From assembly GCF_018604545.1 (NCBI RefSeq), contig NZ_CP075896.1:5332001-5396000 (forward strand): 64,000 nt of DNA, given 5' to 3'. Positions 51,610 to 60,097 of this stretch are shown in pieces; position 1 is the stretch's first letter, and each line of letters opens with the position of its first letter. A model generated the notes under the pieces. It was not told where the DNA came from. It saw only the letters and a list, made by a program, of their open reading frames with translations, and did not search any database. The position numbers and the translations under genes are program-made. The stretch comes from Streptomyces koelreuteriae (lineage in GTDB: Bacteria > Actinomycetota > Actinomycetes > Streptomycetales > Streptomycetaceae).

Positions 51610-52709
51610 CTGTCGTCGTCCCAGGTGATGAGCGCGCTCTCCGGGCCGTTGCCGAAGGCCGTGGCGGCGCACGTGTGGAACCGCTTGCCCGAATCCGCCG
51701 AGCTGACCTGGACCTTGTCGCTGAGCGAGCCGTGCGTCTCGGAGCAGATCTTGGCCATCACCGTCGGCACGGTGTCGAAGGTGTCCGCGCTCTCCTCGAT
51801 CCACGTCATCAGGAAGCGCCCTTCCGGCAGATGGGACAGAGCGGGGGACGTCCGGGTGAAGCCCTGCGGGGTGCCCGCCGTGAAGTCGACTATCTCCGTG
51901 CCGTCGCCGTCGAAGATGCTCGCCGAGATCGTCGTCTGCGGTTTGCCCAGGGGGCTGTCCACGGTGCTTTCGATGCGCGTGACGACGAAATGTCCGCTGT
52001 CGAGCAGCGTGATTCCGTTGACCCCGGTGAAGTGGCCTACGTTCGGCTGGATCTCCCCGGTCAGTGGATTCCCCTCGAAATCGAAGAACCGCAGGTTGAG
52101 CCTGCGACCGCCGATGGCGAAGGGATCCGTCGACCACGCGACGACCCAGTTCCCGCCCTGGAGAACCGAGGCGGCGGGCTTCATGTGTTCGCCCTCGGTG
52201 GTGCTCACCGTGAACTCCGGTGTGGCAGGGGCCCCCTCCGAGGTGAACCGCCGCGCGCGGATGCGCTGGTCGAGCCGCGGGCTGGCCCAGGTGACCAGGA
52301 CGCCACCGTCGATCATGAACGTGAGGGACGGCGGGACCTTCGGATCCGCCTCCGCCGTGACCAGCACCTCCGGTCCGGCCTTCTCACCCTCGAAGAACCG
52401 CTGGAGTTTCACGGACGGGCTGGGGCCCGGGGTGTCGAACGGGGCCTCCAGCCATACGGCGAACTGTCCGCTGAAACCCGCGGACAACACCGACGGCCAC
52501 CGTGGGTGTACTCCGGGGCCCTCCGGTGGCTGCGTGCTGACCTCGAATTCGGCGTCGAGCTTGTTGCCCTGCACCCCCAGGAACTGACCCTTGACGACGA
52601 AGTCGCTTTCGTCCGTCCACAGCTCCAGGTACATGGTGCCGAGCATGGCATCGACAGCGGGCTGGACCTGGTCGCCGGCCTTCGTGGTGTTCACAAGGAA
52701 ATCGGCCAT
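51528..52709 (-). CDS. Leaderless-secretion-type repeat protein (beta-propeller-like), function unknown
   Basis: The protein has 393 residues from ATG 52709, behind CGGAGAGC. It contains about six repeats of roughly 55-60 residues resembling those of large bacterial adhesins: opening phrases such as FLVNTTKAGDQVQPAV and FTVSTTEGEHMKPAASV, and turns such as GNWVVAWS, GHFVVTRI and GRFLMTWIEE. No signal peptide is visible, unlike related adhesin repeats. Its 3' end overlaps the EamA gene by 82 bp on the opposite strand. I cannot assign a role. Confidence 0.65.
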   Translation of the reverse strand: MADFLVNTTKAGDQVQPAVDAMLGTMYLELWTDESDFVVKGQFLGVQGNKLDAEFEVSTQPPEGPGVHPRWPSVLSAGFSGQFAVWLEAPFDTPGPSPSVKLQRFFEGEKAGPEVLVTAEADPKVPPSLTFMIDGGVLVTWASPRLDQRIRARRFTSEGAPATPEFTVSTTEGEHMKPAASVLQGGNWVVAWSTDPFAIGGRRLNLRFFDFEGNPLTGEIQPNVGHFTGVNGITLLDSGHFVVTRIESTVDSPLGKPQTTISASIFDGDGTEIVDFTAGTPQGFTRTSPALSHLPEGRFLMTWIEESADTFDTVPTVMAKICSETHGSLSDKVQVSSADSGKRFHTCAATAFGNGPESALITWDDDSHLDGDTGFGVRARAFHVADPGILVPA

Positions 52710-52837
52710 GACAGCTCTCCGAATCATGAAGCGAGGGGAAGAGAGAGCGGGTTCGACCGGCCGAGTCCCTGTGAACAGCCTTTCATGCTCAGGGAGCACC
52801 TGCATCCGGAGCCGCCGTGAAGGAAATCCGGAACGCC

Positions 52838-52870
52838 ACCGCCCCACCCGGAACATCCGGGCGGGGCGGT
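52838..52870 (-). terminator. Strong hairpin terminator of the LacI-linked operon
   Basis: ACCGCCCCACCCGG and CCGGGCGGGGCGGT form a 14-bp stem with one mismatch around loop AACAT. It lies just after the isomerase stop (52893, minus). It would end the operon and insulate the unknown gene starting at 52709. Confidence 0.8.
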
Positions 52871-52892
52871 GTGAGCGCGGTTCAGGGCTGGG

Positions 52893-53723
52893 TCACAAGG
52901 TGTGTTCGACGAACCTCGCCGCCGTCTCGGTCAGGACCTCGTGGCCGTCGCGTGCCCACAAGGCGTCGTTGAACAGCTCCACTTCGATGGGGCCGGTGTA
53001 CCCGGCATCCTCCACGTGGCGCTGCCACTCGCGCATGTCGATCGCGCCGTCGCCGATCTGGCCGCGGCCGGTCAGCACGCCCTCCGGGAGGGGGGTCGTC
53101 CAGTCGGCGAGCTGGAAGGTGTGGATGCGGCCGGAGGCGCCCGCGCGGGCGATCTGGGCGGGGGCGGTGTCGTCCCACCAGATGTGGTACGTGTCGACGG
53201 TGACCCCGACCTGCTGGGCGGGGAACCGTTCGGCCAGGTCCAGGGCCTGGGCCAGGGTCGACACCACGCAGCGGTCGGAGGCGTACATCGGGTGGAGCGG
53301 CTCGATGGCGAGGCGGACGCCGTGTTCCTCGGCGTACGGCCCCAGTTCGGCCAGCGCGTCCGCGATCCGTTCCCGCGCCCCGTGCAGGTCCTTCGAGCCG
53401 GCCGGGAGGCCGCCCGAGACCAGGACCAGGGTGTCCGTGCCGAGCGTCGCCGCCTCGTCGATCGCGCGGCGGTTGTCGGCCAGGGCCTCGGCCCGCTCCC
53501 GGGGGTCGATCGCGGTGAAGAAGCCACCCCGGCACAATGTCGTCACCGTCAGGCCCGCGTCCCGGACCAGCTTGGCCGTGGCCTCCAGACCGTACGACTG
53601 GACCGGCTCGCGCCACAGGCCGACGTGGGAGATGCCCGACTCGCGGCAGGAGTCGACCAGTTCCGGCATCGACAGCTGCTTGACCGTCATCTGGTTGATG
53701 GAGAAACGCGCGAGGTCCGTCAC
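52893..53723 (-). CDS. Sugar phosphate isomerase/epimerase (xylose isomerase-like TIM barrel)
   Basis: This 276-residue AP-endonuclease-2-family barrel has MTVKQLSMPELVDSCRESGI at the start, the metal-site residues around LAIEPLHPMYASDR, GVTVDTYHIWWDD and HTFQLADW, and GPIEVELFNDALW near the end. GTG 53723 overlaps the previous stop (GTGA). It is third in the LacI-controlled operon with a DUF993 protein and a Gfo/Idh/MocA oxidoreductase, so it probably acts on a keto-sugar or inositol derivative. Substrate unknown. Confidence 0.87.
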   Translation of the reverse strand: MTDLARFSINQMTVKQLSMPELVDSCRESGISHVGLWREPVQSYGLEATAKLVRDAGLTVTTLCRGGFFTAIDPRERAEALADNRRAIDEAATLGTDTLVLVSGGLPAGSKDLHGARERIADALAELGPYAEEHGVRLAIEPLHPMYASDRCVVSTLAQALDLAERFPAQQVGVTVDTYHIWWDDTAPAQIARAGASGRIHTFQLADWTTPLPEGVLTGRGQIGDGAIDMREWQRHVEDAGYTGPIEVELFNDALWARDGHEVLTETAARFVEHTL

Positions 53724-54874
53724 TGGTTCACCCCGTACAGGGACAGCAGGTTCTTCATCCGCTCCTGCGCCAGCTTCGGGTCGGGGAACAGACCGAGGCC
53801 GTCGGCGAGTTCGTACGCCTTCGCGAAGTGCGGGAGCGAGCGGGCCGACTGCAGGCCGCCGACCATCGTGAAGTGCGACTGGTGGCCCGCGAGCCAGGCC
53901 AGGAACACCACGCCCGTCTTGTAGAAGCGGGTCGGGGTCTGGAAGAGGTGGCGGGACAGGGCGACCGTGGGGTCGAGGAGCGCGCGGAATCCCGCGACGT
54001 CCCCCGTGTCGAGCACCCGGACCGCCTCCGCCGCCAGCGGCCCCAGCGGGTCGAAGATGCCGAGCAGGGCGTGGCTGAAGCCCTGTTCGTCGCCCGCGAT
54101 CAGCTCGGGGTAGTTGAAGTCGTCGCCGGTGTAGCAGCGCACCCCGTCGGGCAGCCGGCGGCGCAGGTCCACCTCGCGCTGGGCGTCCAGCAGGGAGACC
54201 TTGATGCCGTCGACCTTGTCGGGGTGCGCGGCGATGACCTCCAGGAAGGTGTCCGTGGCCGCGTCCAGGTCGGACGAGCCCCAGTAGCCCTCCAGCGCCG
54301 GGTCGAACATCGGGCCGAGCCAGTGCAGTACGACCGGTTCGGCGGACTGGCGGAGCAGATGGCCGTAGACCTCCAGGTAGTCCTCGGGGCCCGAGGCGGC
54401 CGCAGCGAGCGCCCGGGACGCCATCAGAATGGCCTGGGCGCCGGAGGCCTCCACCAGCGCGAGCTGCTCCTCGTAGGCCGCGCGGACCTCGGCGAGGGAC
54501 GCCGGGCCGGTGAGCTGGTCGGTGCCCACGCCGCAGGCGATGAGGCCGCCCACAGCCTTGGCCTCGGCGGCCGACCGGCGGATCAGTTCCGCCGCTCCCG
54601 CCCAGTCCAGGCCCATGCCGCGCTGCGCGGTGTCCATGGCCTCGGCGACCCCCAGCCCGTGCGACCACAGATGGCGGCGGAAGGCGAGGGTGGCGTCCCA
54701 GTCGACGGCGGCGGGCGAGTCGGGGGAGACGTCCGCGAACGGGTCGGCGACGACGTGCGCTGCCGAGAAGACCGTGCGGGAGGTGAGCGGGGAGCCGGTG
54801 GTGAGGGCGAGGGGTTCCTGGCGGGGCTCGTATGCCCTCAGGGCCCCGCTCGCGTCCGGGAGCTGGATGGTCAC
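53720..54874 (-). CDS. DUF993 / dihydrodipicolinate-synthase-like family protein
   Basis: This 384-residue protein looks like a DapA-type (class I aldolase/TIM barrel) relative: AACGVGTDQLTG-like loop (IACGVGTDQL), PVVLHWLGPMFDPALEGYWG, and the Lys-containing KVDGIKVSLLDAQREV segment that could hold the Schiff-base Lys. The family is known in actinobacteria beside sugar genes and is mostly uncharacterised. GTG start and stop are coupled to neighbours by 4-bp overlaps. A retro-aldol cleavage step is a reasonable inference. Confidence 0.8.
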   Translation of the reverse strand: MTIQLPDASGALRAYEPRQEPLALTTGSPLTSRTVFSAAHVVADPFADVSPDSPAAVDWDATLAFRRHLWSHGLGVAEAMDTAQRGMGLDWAGAAELIRRSAAEAKAVGGLIACGVGTDQLTGPASLAEVRAAYEEQLALVEASGAQAILMASRALAAAASGPEDYLEVYGHLLRQSAEPVVLHWLGPMFDPALEGYWGSSDLDAATDTFLEVIAAHPDKVDGIKVSLLDAQREVDLRRRLPDGVRCYTGDDFNYPELIAGDEQGFSHALLGIFDPLGPLAAEAVRVLDTGDVAGFRALLDPTVALSRHLFQTPTRFYKTGVVFLAWLAGHQSHFTMVGGLQSARSLPHFAKAYELADGLGLFPDPKLAQERMKNLLSLYGVNQ

Positions 54875-56022
54875 AGCGAGATCTCCGGTACGTCGATACG
54901 ACGGCCCTCGGCCGAGGACGCGAGACCCAGCTCGGCGAGCTGCACACCGCGGGCACCGGCCAGCAGGTCCCAGTGGTAGGGCGCGTCGGCGTAGACGTGC
55001 CGCAGGAACAGCTCCCACTGGGCCTTGAAGCCGTTGTCGAACTCGGCGTTGTCCGGGACCTCCTGCCACTGGTCGCGGAAGACCTCCGTGGCGGGGATGT
55101 CCGGGTTCCAGACCGGCTTGGGGGTGGCCGAGCGGTGCTGCACGCGGCAGTTGCGCAGGCCCGCGACCGCCGAGCCCTCGGTGCCGTCGACCTGGAACTC
55201 CACCAGCTCGTCGCGGTTGACGCGCACGGCCCAGGAGGAGTTGATCTGGGCGATGGCGCCGCCCTCCAGCTCGAAGACACCGTAGGCGGCGTCGTCGGCG
55301 GTGGCGTCGTACGGCTTGCCGTTCTCGTCCCAGCGCTGCGGGATGTGGGTGGCGGTGAGGGCCTGGACGGACTTCACGCGGCCGAACAGCTCGTGCAGCA
55401 CGTACTCCCAGTGCGGGAACATGTCGACGACGATGCCGCCGCCGTCCTCGGCACGGTAGTTCCAGGACGGGCGCTGGGCGTCCTGCCAGTCGCCCTCGAA
55501 GACCCAGTAGCCGAACTCGCCGCGCACGGACAGGATCCGCCCGAAGAAGCCGCCGTCGATGAGGCGCTTCAGCTTCAGCAGGCCGGGGAGGAAGAGCTTG
55601 TCCTGGACGACGCCGTGCTTGATGCCGGCCTCGTCCGCCAGCCGGGCCAGGTCCAGGGCCCCGGCGAGGCCGGTGGCGGTCGGCTTCTCGGTGTAGATGT
55701 GCTTGCCGGCCGCGATGGCCTTCTTCAGGGCCTCCTCGCGGGCCGAGGTCACCTGGGAGTCGAAGTAGATGTCCACGGTCTCGTCGGCGAGGACCGCGTC
55801 CAGGTCGGTCGAGACGTGCTCCAGCCCGTGCCGCTCGGCCAGCGCCCGAAGCGCGTGCTCGCGGCGGCCGACCAGGATCGGCTCGGGCCACAGCACGGTG
55901 CCGTCGCCGAGGTCGAGGCCGCCCTGCTCGCGCAGGGCGAGGATGGAACGGACCAGGTGCTGGCGGTAGCCCATGCGCCCGGTCACGCCGTTCATGGCGA
56001 TACGCACCGTCTTGCGTGTCAC
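54871..56022 (-). CDS. Gfo/Idh/MocA family oxidoreductase
   Basis: The protein has 383 residues from GTG 56022 (AAGGGAAAGAC SD). The N-terminal Rossmann domain (TVRIAMNGVTGRMGYRQHLV) has an unusual GVTGRMG loop resembling dihydrodipicolinate reductase. The family EKP motif (HIYTEKPTA, near residue 120) and GGGIVVDMFPHWEYVL follow, with a C-terminal alpha/beta domain. It should oxidise a sugar, sugar acid or inositol with NAD(P). It is the first gene of the operon; a LacI-type palindrome lies 57 bp upstream. Confidence 0.88.
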   Translation of the reverse strand: MTRKTVRIAMNGVTGRMGYRQHLVRSILALREQGGLDLGDGTVLWPEPILVGRREHALRALAERHGLEHVSTDLDAVLADETVDIYFDSQVTSAREEALKKAIAAGKHIYTEKPTATGLAGALDLARLADEAGIKHGVVQDKLFLPGLLKLKRLIDGGFFGRILSVRGEFGYWVFEGDWQDAQRPSWNYRAEDGGGIVVDMFPHWEYVLHELFGRVKSVQALTATHIPQRWDENGKPYDATADDAAYGVFELEGGAIAQINSSWAVRVNRDELVEFQVDGTEGSAVAGLRNCRVQHRSATPKPVWNPDIPATEVFRDQWQEVPDNAEFDNGFKAQWELFLRHVYADAPYHWDLLAGARGVQLAELGLASSAEGRRIDVPEISL

Positions 56023-56078
56023 GTCTTTCCCTTCGTACGCGGTCGTCGCGCCGCGTACGCCCACTGGTGAGCGTTGCA

Positions 56079-56090
56079 GCAAGCGCTTTC
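56079..56090. promoter_or_regulatory. LacI-family operator
   Basis: GCAAGCGCTTTC has the AAGCGCTT core with a central CG typical of LacI/GalR operators. It lies between the Gfo/Idh/MocA start (56022) and the divergent lacI gene (56313), so it is the likely target for repression of the catabolic operon and possibly of lacI. Confidence 0.75.
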
Positions 56091-56312
56091 TACATACGGA
56101 GAAGCTAGCCTCTGAACCGTGGTCTGGACAAGACCGTGACCAGGACGAGTTGTTCGAGGGGGCGAACAACCGGGGGTCGGGGGCTTAAGGTCTGGTCGGA
56201 ACCTTGGCCATGGATTCGGTGAGGCCGGGGCCGTCGGCCTGCTCGGAACCGTTGTGACGGGTCCGGGTGTGTACAAGGGCGACGACGAGATGCACGACCG
56301 GAGGACGACGAG

Positions 56313-57362
56313 ATGACGGTGACCCTGGCGGACGTGGCGGCCCGCGCGCAGGTCTCGCCCGCGACGGTGTCGCGCGTGCTGAACGGGAACTACCCCGTTG
56401 CCGCCTCCACCCGTGAGCGGGTGCTGAAGGCCGTGGACGAGCTGGACTATGTGCTCAACGGACCCGCGAGCGCCCTGGCCGCCGCCACCTCCGACCTGGT
56501 CGGGATCCTGGTGAACGACATCGCCGACCCCTTCTTCGGGATCATGGCGAGCGCGATCCAGGCCGAGATCGGCGGCCCGGGCGGCCGTGCGGGCGGGGAA
56601 AGACTCGCGGTGGTCTGCAACACGGGCGGCTCCCCGGAGCGGGAGCTGACGTATCTCACGCTGCTGCAGCGCCAGCGTGCGGCGGCCGTGGTGCTGACCG
56701 GCGGGGCGATCGAGGACGCGGAGCACAAGGCGGCCATGGACGCGAAGCTGCGCAAGCTCGCCGACGCCGGGACGCGGGTGGTGCTGTGCGGGCGGCCGCC
56801 GGCGCCGGAGACCGGGGCGATCGCGCTGACCTTCGACAACCGCGGGGGCGGCCAGGAACTCACCGAGCACCTGATCGGCCTCGGCCACCGGCGGCTCGGC
56901 TACATCGCGGGCCCCGAGGAGCGGACCACGACCCGCCACCGACTGGAGGGCCACCGGGCCGCGCTCGCCGCGCACGGCATCGAGGAGGACTCCCGGTGGA
57001 CCGTGCACGGCCGCTACGACCGCAGGTCCGGCTACGAGGCGACGCTGGAGCTGCTCCGGCGTGACCCGTCCCTGACGGCGGTCGTCGCAGCGAACGACTC
57101 CGTCGCGCTGGGGGCGTGCGCGGCGCTGCGCGACTCCGGGCGGCGGATCCCCGAGGACGTGTCGGTGGCCGGCTTCGACGACCTGCCCTTCAGCATCGAC
57201 GCGGTGCCTTCGCTCACGACGGTCCGGTTGCCGCTGGCGGAGGCCGGGGCACGGGCCGGGCGGATCGCGATGGGCCGCGAGGAGGCGCCGCCCGGGGGGA
57301 TCGCCTCGGTGCGGGGGGAGTTGATGGTGCGGGGGTCCTCCGGGGTGCCGCGGGTTTCTTAG
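56313..57362 (+). CDS. LacI-family transcriptional regulator
   Basis: This 349-residue repressor has a canonical LacI HTH and hinge (VTLADVAARAQVSPATVSRV through residue 22 and beyond to LNGPASALA near 55). The effector domain is of the periplasmic-binding type (VGILVNDIADPFFGIMASAI, EDVSVAGFDDLPFSIDAVPS). ATG 56313 follows GGAGGACGACG. It is divergent from the sugar operon and the operator at 56079. The inducer is presumably the operon's sugar substrate. Confidence 0.93.
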   Translation: MTVTLADVAARAQVSPATVSRVLNGNYPVAASTRERVLKAVDELDYVLNGPASALAAATSDLVGILVNDIADPFFGIMASAIQAEIGGPGGRAGGERLAVVCNTGGSPERELTYLTLLQRQRAAAVVLTGGAIEDAEHKAAMDAKLRKLADAGTRVVLCGRPPAPETGAIALTFDNRGGGQELTEHLIGLGHRRLGYIAGPEERTTTRHRLEGHRAALAAHGIEEDSRWTVHGRYDRRSGYEATLELLRRDPSLTAVVAANDSVALGACAALRDSGRRIPEDVSVAGFDDLPFSIDAVPSLTTVRLPLAEAGARAGRIAMGREEAPPGGIASVRGELMVRGSSGVPRVS

Positions 57363-57438
57363 TCCTGGGGGTTGCTGCCCGGGTCTGCTGGGGGTGCCGC
57401 GAGTTTCCCGGTGCTGGGCGTCGCCGCCCGGCCCTGCT

Positions 57439-57454
57439 GGGGGCTGCCGCCCCC
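57439..57454. terminator. Short hairpin after lacI
   Basis: GGGGGC-TGCC-GCCCCC is a 6-bp perfect stem within the intergenic repeat, between the convergent lacI and methyltransferase genes. A weak terminator at best. Confidence 0.4.
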
Positions 57455-57474
57455 AGGCCCCCGCTTCGGCCTGA

Positions 57475-57600
57475 ATGGCCTCGTCCTCAAGCGCCGGACG
57501 GGCTGGAGTGTCGCTGATCGGCGTTGTTCGCGTGCACGCCGGACGGGCTGGAGTGTGGCTGGTCGGCGTTGTTCGCGTGCACGCCGGACGGGCTGACAGT
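57475..57600. repeat. Intergenic repeat unit with 45-bp tandem duplication, read into the methyltransferase C-terminus
   Basis: GGCCTCGTCCTCAAGCGCCG (57478-57497) is, from memory, a very common streptomycete intergenic word. From 57493 a 45-bp unit starting GCCGGACGGGCTGGAGTGT occurs at 57493-57537 and 57538-57582 (few mismatches) and begins a third time at 57583. On the minus strand this encodes a 15-residue repeat (SPSGVHANNADQPHS) at the end of the methyltransferase. Confidence 0.8.
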
Positions 57601-58269
57601 CGCCGTGAATCCGAACAGATCCGGCACCCCGTCCCGCGGCCCCGCCTCCACCGTCCGTTCGATGCGCAGGCCCGCTGTCACCGCCCCGTTGAGCAGTTCG
57701 GCGAGTGGGACGTGCCAGGCGCCGAGGCGGGCGCGGACGCCGGTGGTGTTCCAGGAGGCGAAGGTGTGGGACCGGTCGGCGTACCCGGTGTCGATCACCG
57801 TCCTGGACACGTCCTGGCGGTCGGCGAAGGCGCCGACGAAGCAGGGGTGCACTCCGAGGTGGACGAAACGGCCGCCGGGGGCCAGCACGCGGCCGATCTC
57901 GCGGAGCACGGCGGCGTAGTCGGGCACATCCGTGCTGGCGAGGACGCACACCGCGGCGGGCACCGAGCCGTCGGCCAGGGGCAGTGCGGTCGCGTCGGCG
58001 ACGGCCACGGGCAGGCGCTCGGCGGCATGGCGGAGCTGGTTGCGGGAGAGGTCGACACCGACGGGGCTCCAGCCCAGGTCGGCCACGGTCGGCGCGTGGG
58101 CGCCGGTGCCGCAGCACACGTCGAGGCAGGTGCTGCCGTCGCCGCGGCCCAGCAGGTCGGCGAGGGTGGCGTGGACGCGGCGGATGTAGTCGCTGCCCGC
58201 CGGAGACATCAACGCGTTGTACCAATCGGCGTGTTCGTCGTACACCGCCGTCGTCCTCGAGGTCACCAT
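57487..58269 (-). CDS. SAM-dependent methyltransferase with repeat-derived C-terminus
   Basis: The protein has 260 residues from ATG 58269 (GTG 58266 also possible). Class I methyltransferase: motif I LDVCCGTGAHAPTVADLG, then VGVDLSRNQLRHA, a PLADGSVPAAVCVLASTDV motif IV-like strand and a substrate lobe (to about residue 220). The natural end appears to be near LFGFTATV. After it come two 15-residue repeats (SPSGVHANNADQ...) and a partial third, encoded by the intergenic repeat. The repeats may be translated noise or tolerated extension. Function otherwise unknown. Confidence 0.78.
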   Translation of the reverse strand: MVTSRTTAVYDEHADWYNALMSPAGSDYIRRVHATLADLLGRGDGSTCLDVCCGTGAHAPTVADLGWSPVGVDLSRNQLRHAAERLPVAVADATALPLADGSVPAAVCVLASTDVPDYAAVLREIGRVLAPGGRFVHLGVHPCFVGAFADRQDVSRTVIDTGYADRSHTFASWNTTGVRARLGAWHVPLAELLNGAVTAGLRIERTVEAGPRDGVPDLFGFTATVSPSGVHANNADQPHSSPSGVHANNADQRHSSPSGA

Positions 58270-58427
58270 GGCCCGGACGCTAACGCCCCCGCACCCGCCC
58301 AGGAGACGCGTTCGCCGCGAGCGTGACGCACACGGCCGCACACGACTGCCCCGGCGGCGATGAGTTTCGCGTCGTAGGCCGGTCTGCAGTGCCGTCATCG
58401 CCCGAGCGAGAAAGCGGAGTGAGTCCC

Positions 58428-59030
58428 ATGCGCATCGTGATCACCGAGTTCATCAGCCTGGACGGCGTCGTACAGGCGCCCGGCGGGCCGCAGGAGGACA
58501 CCGACGGGGGTTTCGCGCACGGCGGCTGGTCGCACCCGTACTTCGACGAGGAGGTGCTGGGCGGCGCCTTCGACGCCGGTCTCGGCGGTGCCGAGGCGCT
58601 GCTGTTCGGGCGGCGGACATGGCAGACGATGGCGGGGGCCTGGCCCGAGCGGGCCGGGGACCCCTTCGCCGACCGGATGAACTCCCTGAAGAAGTACGTC
58701 GTCTCCAGCACGCTCGCCGAAGCCGATCTCACCTGGAACAACAGCTCCCTCATCCCCGGCGACCAGGCCGTGGCCCGGATCCGCGAGCTGCGCGAGACCG
58801 AGGGCGGCGACCTCGCGATGATGGGCAGCCCGACCCTCGTACGGACGCTGCTGTCCGAGGGCCTCGTCGACGAGCTCCAGCTCATCGTCATGCCGGTGCT
58901 CCTCGGCGGCGGCAAGACGATCTTCCCCGGGGACGGCGCGAAGCGCCCGATGGAACTGGTCTCCACGACCACCGCCAAGACCGGCGCCCAGGTGTGCGTG
59001 TACCGGCCTGCGGCCCCGACGGAGGGCTAG
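58428..59030 (+). CDS. Dihydrofolate reductase-like (RibD C-terminal) reductase
   Basis: The protein has 200 residues from ATG 58428 (GGAG SD). The RibD_C fold shows in MRIVITEFISLDGVVQAPGG, ALLFGRRTWQTMAGAWPER, GDLAMMGSPTLVRTLLSEGL and the NADPH-binding GGGKTIFPGDG. These small YwjB/DHFR-like NAD(P)H proteins have diverse or unknown substrates; true folate reduction is unlikely without folate-site residues. It is divergent from the methyltransferase gene. Confidence 0.87.
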   Translation: MRIVITEFISLDGVVQAPGGPQEDTDGGFAHGGWSHPYFDEEVLGGAFDAGLGGAEALLFGRRTWQTMAGAWPERAGDPFADRMNSLKKYVVSSTLAEADLTWNNSSLIPGDQAVARIRELRETEGGDLAMMGSPTLVRTLLSEGLVDELQLIVMPVLLGGGKTIFPGDGAKRPMELVSTTTAKTGAQVCVYRPAAPTEG

Positions 59031-59074
59031 CCTCCGATGTCCTGGACGGTCTAGGCTCGGCTCCAGCAGATCTC

Positions 59075-59085
59075 TGACTGAGTCA
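59075..59085. promoter_or_regulatory. Palindrome TGACT-G-AGTCA upstream of MarR-GNAT gene
   Basis: TGACTGAGTCA is a perfect 5-bp-arm palindrome about 35 bp before the ATG at 59121. It is followed by a direct repeat ATCGAC (59089 and 59099 region). It may be the autoregulatory site of the MarR domain. Confidence 0.4.
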
Positions 59086-59120
59086 ACTATCGACCGACGA
59101 TCGACACCGGGGCGTGGCCC

Positions 59121-60053
59121 ATGACCGTCCAGGACATCCGCTCCTTCAACCGCTTCTACACGAACGTCATCGGCGCGCTCGACTACGGTCGGCACCTCTA
59201 CGCCCCCTACACCCTCACCGAGTCCCGCGTGCTCTACGAGCTGGCCCACGCGCCGCGCACCGACGCCGCCGACCTACGGGGCCAGCTGCACCTGGACGCC
59301 GGATACCTGAGCCGCATCCTGAACAAGTTCGAGGAGGACGGGCTGATCGAGCGCGGCCCGTCCGAGAAGGATCCGCGCCGCCGCCGCATCACCCTCACCG
59401 CACCAGGCCGCGAGGCCGCCGCGCTGCTCGACGAGCGGGCGAGAGAAACGGTCGGGTCGCTGCTGGACACCGTGCGCGCCGAGGACCGGCCCCGGTTGGG
59501 GGACGCTCTGCGGACGGTCCGGGAGCTTCTCGGCGACGGCCGGGCACCCCGCCCCGAGGACGTCGTCCTGCGCGAGCCCGCCCCCGGCGACCTCGGCTGG
59601 ATCGTGCAGCGCAACGCCGCGCTGTACGCCGCCGAGTACGGCTTCAACGCCGACTACGAGGGCCTGGTCGCCCGGATCGTCGCGGACTACGGCGAGGACC
59701 ACGACCCGCATCTGGAGCGCACCTGGATCGCCGAGCTGGACGGGCGGCCCGTGGGGTGCGTGATGTGCGTACGGGACGACGCCCCTGGGACCGCCCGGCT
59801 CCGGCTGCTGCTCGTCGAGCCGGACGCGCGCGGCCTGGGCATCGGCGACCGGCTGGTGGGAGCCCTCGTCGACTTCGCCCGCGAGGTCGGCTACCGCGAG
59901 GTCGTCCTGTGGACCAACGACATCCTCGGCGCGGCCCGCCGCATCTACCAGCGCCACGGCTTCGCCCTGGTCGCGGAGAAACCGCACCGCTCCTTCGGCC
60001 GGGACCTGACCGGCCAGGACTGGCGGTTGGATCTTCACGCAACACCTGACTGA
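59121..60053 (+). CDS. Bifunctional MarR regulator / GNAT acetyltransferase
   Basis: The 310-residue protein fuses an N-terminal MarR winged helix (about 1-140: LTESRVLYELAHAP, GYLSRILNKFEEDGLIER and the RRRRITLT wing) to a C-terminal GNAT domain (about 155-310: VDEPD-like acceptor region LRLLLVEPDARGLGIGDRLV, the Q/RxxGxG/A-type acetyl-CoA loop, and IYQRHGFALVAEKPHR). MarR-GNAT fusions are common in actinobacteria. Target and ligand unknown. A palindrome lies upstream. Confidence 0.88.
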   Translation: MTVQDIRSFNRFYTNVIGALDYGRHLYAPYTLTESRVLYELAHAPRTDAADLRGQLHLDAGYLSRILNKFEEDGLIERGPSEKDPRRRRITLTAPGREAAALLDERARETVGSLLDTVRAEDRPRLGDALRTVRELLGDGRAPRPEDVVLREPAPGDLGWIVQRNAALYAAEYGFNADYEGLVARIVADYGEDHDPHLERTWIAELDGRPVGCVMCVRDDAPGTARLRLLLVEPDARGLGIGDRLVGALVDFAREVGYREVVLWTNDILGAARRIYQRHGFALVAEKPHRSFGRDLTGQDWRLDLHATPD

Positions 60054-60097
60054 TGAAGGGGAGTCGCGGGCGTGGGTGCCGGGTAGGGTCCGTCCAC

